From NCBI RefSeq assembly GCF_000611645.1, contig NW_014011893.1, positions 1 to 11,412 on the forward strand: DNA of 11,412 bases, written 5' to 3'. This document shows, in pieces, positions 9,301 through 11,412 of the stretch. Source of the DNA: Monoraphidium neglectum (Eukaryota; Chlorophyta; Chlorophyceae; Sphaeropleales; Selenastraceae). The notes beneath the pieces are model-generated. The model saw only the letters and a list, made by a program, of their open reading frames with translations. It did not search any database and was not told where the DNA came from. Every line of letters starts with the position of its first letter. The stretch's first letter is position 1. Position numbers and translations under genes: made by a program.

Positions 9301-10182
9301 TAAAAGCTGCGGTGGGCCAAAGCAGGCCTACAGGCCAGCGGATGGTCGTGTTTTTGTCCAAAACTGGGGGTCAGCCGGAGGCAGCTGGCCCCACTGGCAA
9401 TTGCAGCAGCCGCAAGGAGCTGTTGAGTCCTGATGTATCCGTGCATTTCAGGCCCCTCATAGGCAGTGTCTTCTGAACCAGTGCACTGCCGTTGACCTCG
9501 CAATCAATTCAAGCAGTACAACCACCCCCATCCAGTGCCAGTATTGTGCCGCTCACCTGTGTGGTCCAACGCATTTGTATTGAACCAACTCTGCAACACT
9601 CTTGCGGCCGCAAACTCCCACCAACAGGAGGCTCACGTGCAAGACGGAGAGTTTGTCGTCGGGCCGCCCCCGCCCCGCGCCGCGCCGAAGAAGCGCAAGC
9701 AGCAGCCCGCCGACGGCGCACCCGACGCCGCGGGCGCCGCGGGCAGCGCCTCTGCGTCCAAGGCGCGGCAGCAGCAGAAGGCCCAGCAGGATGACGAGGA
9801 CGAGTTTGAGGAAATTTACGAAGATGAGGATGACGAGGATGATGATCTGGACGAGAAGCTGGCGGAAGCTAGGGCTGCGGCGGCCAGCGGGAAGCTGGAC
9901 GGGCGGGCGCTTGCGGGCCTGGAGGAGTTCCTGAAGCAAGAGAAATATCTTGGCAGCGGCGGCGAAGTCGGCGGCGGCAGCAGCAGCGGCAGCAGGGGCA
10001 GCGACGGCAGCAGGGGCAGCGACAGCAGCAGGGGAGGCCGAGGCAGGGGCGCGGGTCAAGCGGCACGGGGGGACGGCAGGCGCGGCGGGCGCGGCAGCGG
10101 CCGTGGGGGGCAGAGAGGAGAGGGGCGGGGCGCGCGCGGGCGAGGTGGGAGAGGGCGTGCTGCATCAGCCCCTCGGTTTTGA
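6381..10182 (+). CDS. DEAD-box ATP-dependent RNA helicase, probably organellar (RH47/ISE1-like), complete, seven exons
   Basis: Exons 6381-6689, 6905-7018, 7299-7394, 7547-8317, 8547-8670, 9100-9269 and 9628-10182 total 2139 nt and encode 712 aa, in frame throughout. DEAD-box helicases locally unwind or remodel RNA and RNA-protein complexes using ATP. Core motifs appear in order: Q motif FETPSPIQ (Gln118), Walker A TGSGKT (137-142), Ia PSQELA (179-184), TPGRL (230-234), DEAD (254-257), SAT (289-291), IV VFMNF (409-413), V SDVAARGLD (461-469) and VI HRAGRTGRMG (490-499). Motif Ia departs from the usual PTRELA. A Gly/Ala-rich insert of about 50 residues (322-370) separates the two RecA lobes. 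Residues 1-60 (Ser/Arg/Ala-rich, no acid) look like a plastid or mitochondrial transit peptide. The tail holds KKRK (549-552), a highly acidic stretch (583-606) and an RG-rich segment (663-707). From memory, the segment RVDTLRRCVHAL...FMN and the later DGE-F/L-VV resemble plant RH47/ISE1. The family is certain, the orthology moderate. Intron 4's acceptor is AAG (8544-8546); an in-frame alternative is discussed separately. Confidence 0.94.
8875..8955 (+). repeat. imperfect CAGAG/CAGCG pentanucleotide microsatellite in helicase intron 5
   Basis: A run of five-base units, first CGCAG and then mostly AGCAG/AGAGC-type, continues for about 80 bp with a few single-base variants (agcggagc, agcagaac). 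It lies wholly inside the intron 8671-9099, so it does not touch the protein. On the transcript it forms a purine-rich tract. It accounts for the repetitive (Ala/Glu/Gln/Ser/Arg) open frames in this stretch, which are not genes. Confidence 0.9.
9988..10023 (+). repeat. two perfect 18-bp tandem copies inside the helicase tail
   Basis: The 18-bp unit ggcagcaggggcagcgac occurs twice in succession (9988-10005 and 10006-10023), followed by a decayed third copy. It encodes GSRGSD twice, at the start of the arginine/glycine-rich tail of the DEAD-box helicase. Because the unit is a multiple of three, copy number can change without disrupting the frame, so tail length may vary between strains. Confidence 0.9.
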
Positions 10183-10281
10183 ATCAGGAAAAGTTTTATA
10201 AGATCTCTACGTTTGATTTTATCCGGAGAGCAACTACCGCCTTTGTCAAAGGTTGCGTGTGCACCACTGGCTTGTGGCAAA

Positions 10282-10286
10282 TGTAA
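10282..10286 (+). terminator. candidate TGTAA polyadenylation signal of the helicase gene
   Basis: TGTAA lies 100 nt past the helicase stop codon (TGA 10180-10182), at a plausible distance for a chlorophyte 3' UTR. The stretch just after the stop is more AT-rich (ttttataagatc and following bases), consistent with leaving the coding region. Cleavage would be expected near 10300. Confidence 0.55.
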
Positions 10287-10780
10287 GGGCTCGTCGTCCT
10301 CGATTGGCTTCACGCTCACGTCCGCCGAGGGATTGTTTTTGGCCGCCAAAATCAAGAAGAATATCCGGATTACAACAGGTGGCAGTGGCGGCAAGGCTTT
10401 CGCTGTTGGTGCTAGGGTATCCTCTGCGCCTGGGTCTGTAGGTGTGCGGGGGCAGGGGGTTGCATACGTTGGCTGACTGCCTGAAATGCCACGGCGGCGA
10501 TCATCTTCATTGACAGCCGTATTTAACTGGCCGGTGTGACTATGAGGGTGGAGGAAAGGGCGGGCTGCTCCAGCCGGGCGCCTGGGTCACTACTAGTGTT
10601 AGTCGGTGCTGGTGACGACCAGCATGTTCGGCAAAGTTTACCAGGTCGTGATGCCGCCATTGATTACGATGACACTCAACTTTCTTAATACTTGCTCGTT
10701 GAGCTGCACCTTAGTTGACGTGCGTGCGAGTTGAACCGGCCCGCGGTATAGTTGTCTGATCCGCGTAGCTTTATGACCAC
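10287..10780. other. intergenic interval between the two helicase genes
   Basis: About 0.5 kb hold the end of the first helicase transcript and the promoter and 5' UTR of the second. Open frames here (for example 10213-10476) have no ATG and no recognisable motif. The part from about 10620 to 10780 is noticeably less GC-rich than the flanking coding DNA, as expected for a promoter. I saw no clear TATA box or other named site. Confidence 0.5.
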
Positions 10781-10796
10781 ATGGTCATTAATCTAG
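10773..10796 (+). other. short upstream ORF overlapping the second helicase start
   Basis: An ATG at 10773 opens a frame of seven codons ending at TAG 10794-10796, in a different frame from the main start at 10781. Its context is weak (T at -3), so most ribosomes might pass it. It matters only if the mRNA begins upstream of 10773. Confidence 0.3.
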
Positions 10797-11412
10797 CATC
10801 ATCGTTTCTTGCACGATGCGCATGGTCCAACACGCTCGGGCTTGGGCAAGCCGGTAGCAACGCCCCCGTCACCACGTCGGTCGCTGCAGCTGCTGCCGCC
10901 GCCGCCGCCTGCAGCAAGGCGGCCGCGCCGCAGTGGCTGCGCGTATGGGGCACGCAGTTCACCGCCTCTCAGGCTCTCGTGCTCAGGAGCAAGCACGCCG
11001 GCCCTTCCCGCGCCCGGCGGCCGGCGCGCCCCGACGCCAGAGGCGCGCCGAGGCTGCTGCGCAGCGTCCCCGCCCCTGCCCCCGCCGCCGACGACGAGCC
11101 CCCGCGGGGCGCGTGGCACGCCCTTGGCCTGCACCCAGACCTCTCGAGACGCCTCTGGGAAATTGGGTCGTACGTCCCGACGCCGGTGCAGCGCGCAGCT
11201 GTCCCCAGGATTTTGAACGGCCAGAGCGTCGCGCTCCAGAGCCCGACCGGCAGCGGCAAGGTGCGCCCTGCGGCCGGCCCTGGCGCGGCAGCGGCAGCGG
11301 CGGCGGCGGCCGCGCGCTCGCTCTAATGATGGCCGTGGTTGCACACGCACGCGCGAGACGGAGACGAGAGCAAGAGCCCGCAGATGGCCGCGCCTCCCGC
11401 GCGGCCGAGGGC
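10781..11412 (+). CDS. second DEAD-box RNA helicase, 3' partial, first exon only
   Basis: One exon, 10781-11260, encodes 160 residues; a donor GTGCGC follows at 11261 and the rest of the window appears to be intron. The protein ends in the start of a DEAD-box core: WHALGLHPDLSRRLW, then the Q motif YVPTPVQ (Gln137), AAVPRIL, and Walker A TGSGK ending at Lys160. The exon stops exactly after that lysine, in phase 0, so the next exon should begin with the motif's threonine. Residues 1-110 are a long extension with no helicase motif: few acids, many Ala, Arg and Pro, and a run of nine alanines (35-43). It resembles a transit peptide plus linker. The ATG at 10781 is the only methionine codon in this exon's frame, which supports it as the start unless a 5' exon exists. 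Helicase motifs II-VI lie beyond the window, so activity cannot be judged. The 32-residue block around the Q motif and Walker A matches the preceding helicase at 19 positions. Confidence 0.87.

Noticed and set aside
9553..10059. 168-codon minus-strand frame with hydrophobic runs that look like membrane segments
   Set aside because: It is the antisense of the acidic and Gly/Ser-rich helicase tail; acidic codons read backwards give Leu/Ile/Val runs.
10213..10476. 87-codon frame after the helicase
   Set aside because: It has no ATG, spans the probable poly(A) site and shows no motif.
1..11412. tRNA, rRNA, CRISPR or transposon content
   Set aside because: No B-box-like tRNA pattern, regular spaced repeats, transposase or reverse transcriptase motifs, or long terminal repeats were seen on either strand.

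Overview
The window reads as a piece of nuclear DNA from a GC-rich green alga (Chlorophyta). The coding signal is broken into short exons by spliceosomal introns of roughly 150-430 bp with GT...AG ends. The proteins carry organellar-type N-terminal extensions and alanine/glycine-rich low-complexity stretches. A TGTAA motif, the usual chlorophyte polyadenylation signal, lies downstream of two of the genes. This is eukaryotic: there are no operons or ribosome binding sites, and I saw no CRISPR array, tRNA, rRNA or intact mobile element. The exact species cannot be read from the sequence.

Layout, left to right. (1) Positions 157-1782 (+): the last five visible exons of a gene cut by the left edge. 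It encodes an unrecognised, possibly beta-propeller-like protein with a glycine-rich basic tail. (2) Positions 1783-about 4498: about 2.7 kb with no gene I can recognise; a small cysteine-rich ORF ending at 4164 is the only candidate worth naming. (3) Positions 4731-6097 (-): a complete four-exon gene for an ISCA2-type A-type iron-sulfur cluster assembly protein (189 aa), with all three ligand cysteines. (4) Positions 6098-6380: a 283 bp divergent promoter interval. (5) Positions 6381-10182 (+): a complete seven-exon gene for a 712-aa DEAD-box RNA helicase, probably organellar and closest in my memory to plant RH47/ISE1, with an acidic and RG-rich C-terminal tail. (6) Positions 10183-10780: 3' UTR and intergenic DNA. 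(7) Position 10781 to the right edge (+): the first exon of a second DEAD-box helicase, cut off after its Walker A lysine.

The exon models of genes 3 and 5 close perfectly in frame across every junction and restore family motifs, so they are well supported. Gene 3 and gene 5 are divergent neighbours, both probably acting in organelles (Fe-S assembly; organellar RNA metabolism). That may reflect shared expression, but this is inference. The two helicase genes are in tandem, share 19 of 32 residues around the Q motif and Walker A, and each has a phase-0 intron directly after the lysine of GSGK. They therefore look like an old tandem duplication.

I found no convincing new biological system. The most interesting items are the helicase pair, the unusual features of the complete helicase (altered motif Ia, glycine/alanine insert, mixed targeting signals, alternative acceptors), and the unexplained 2.7 kb stretch.
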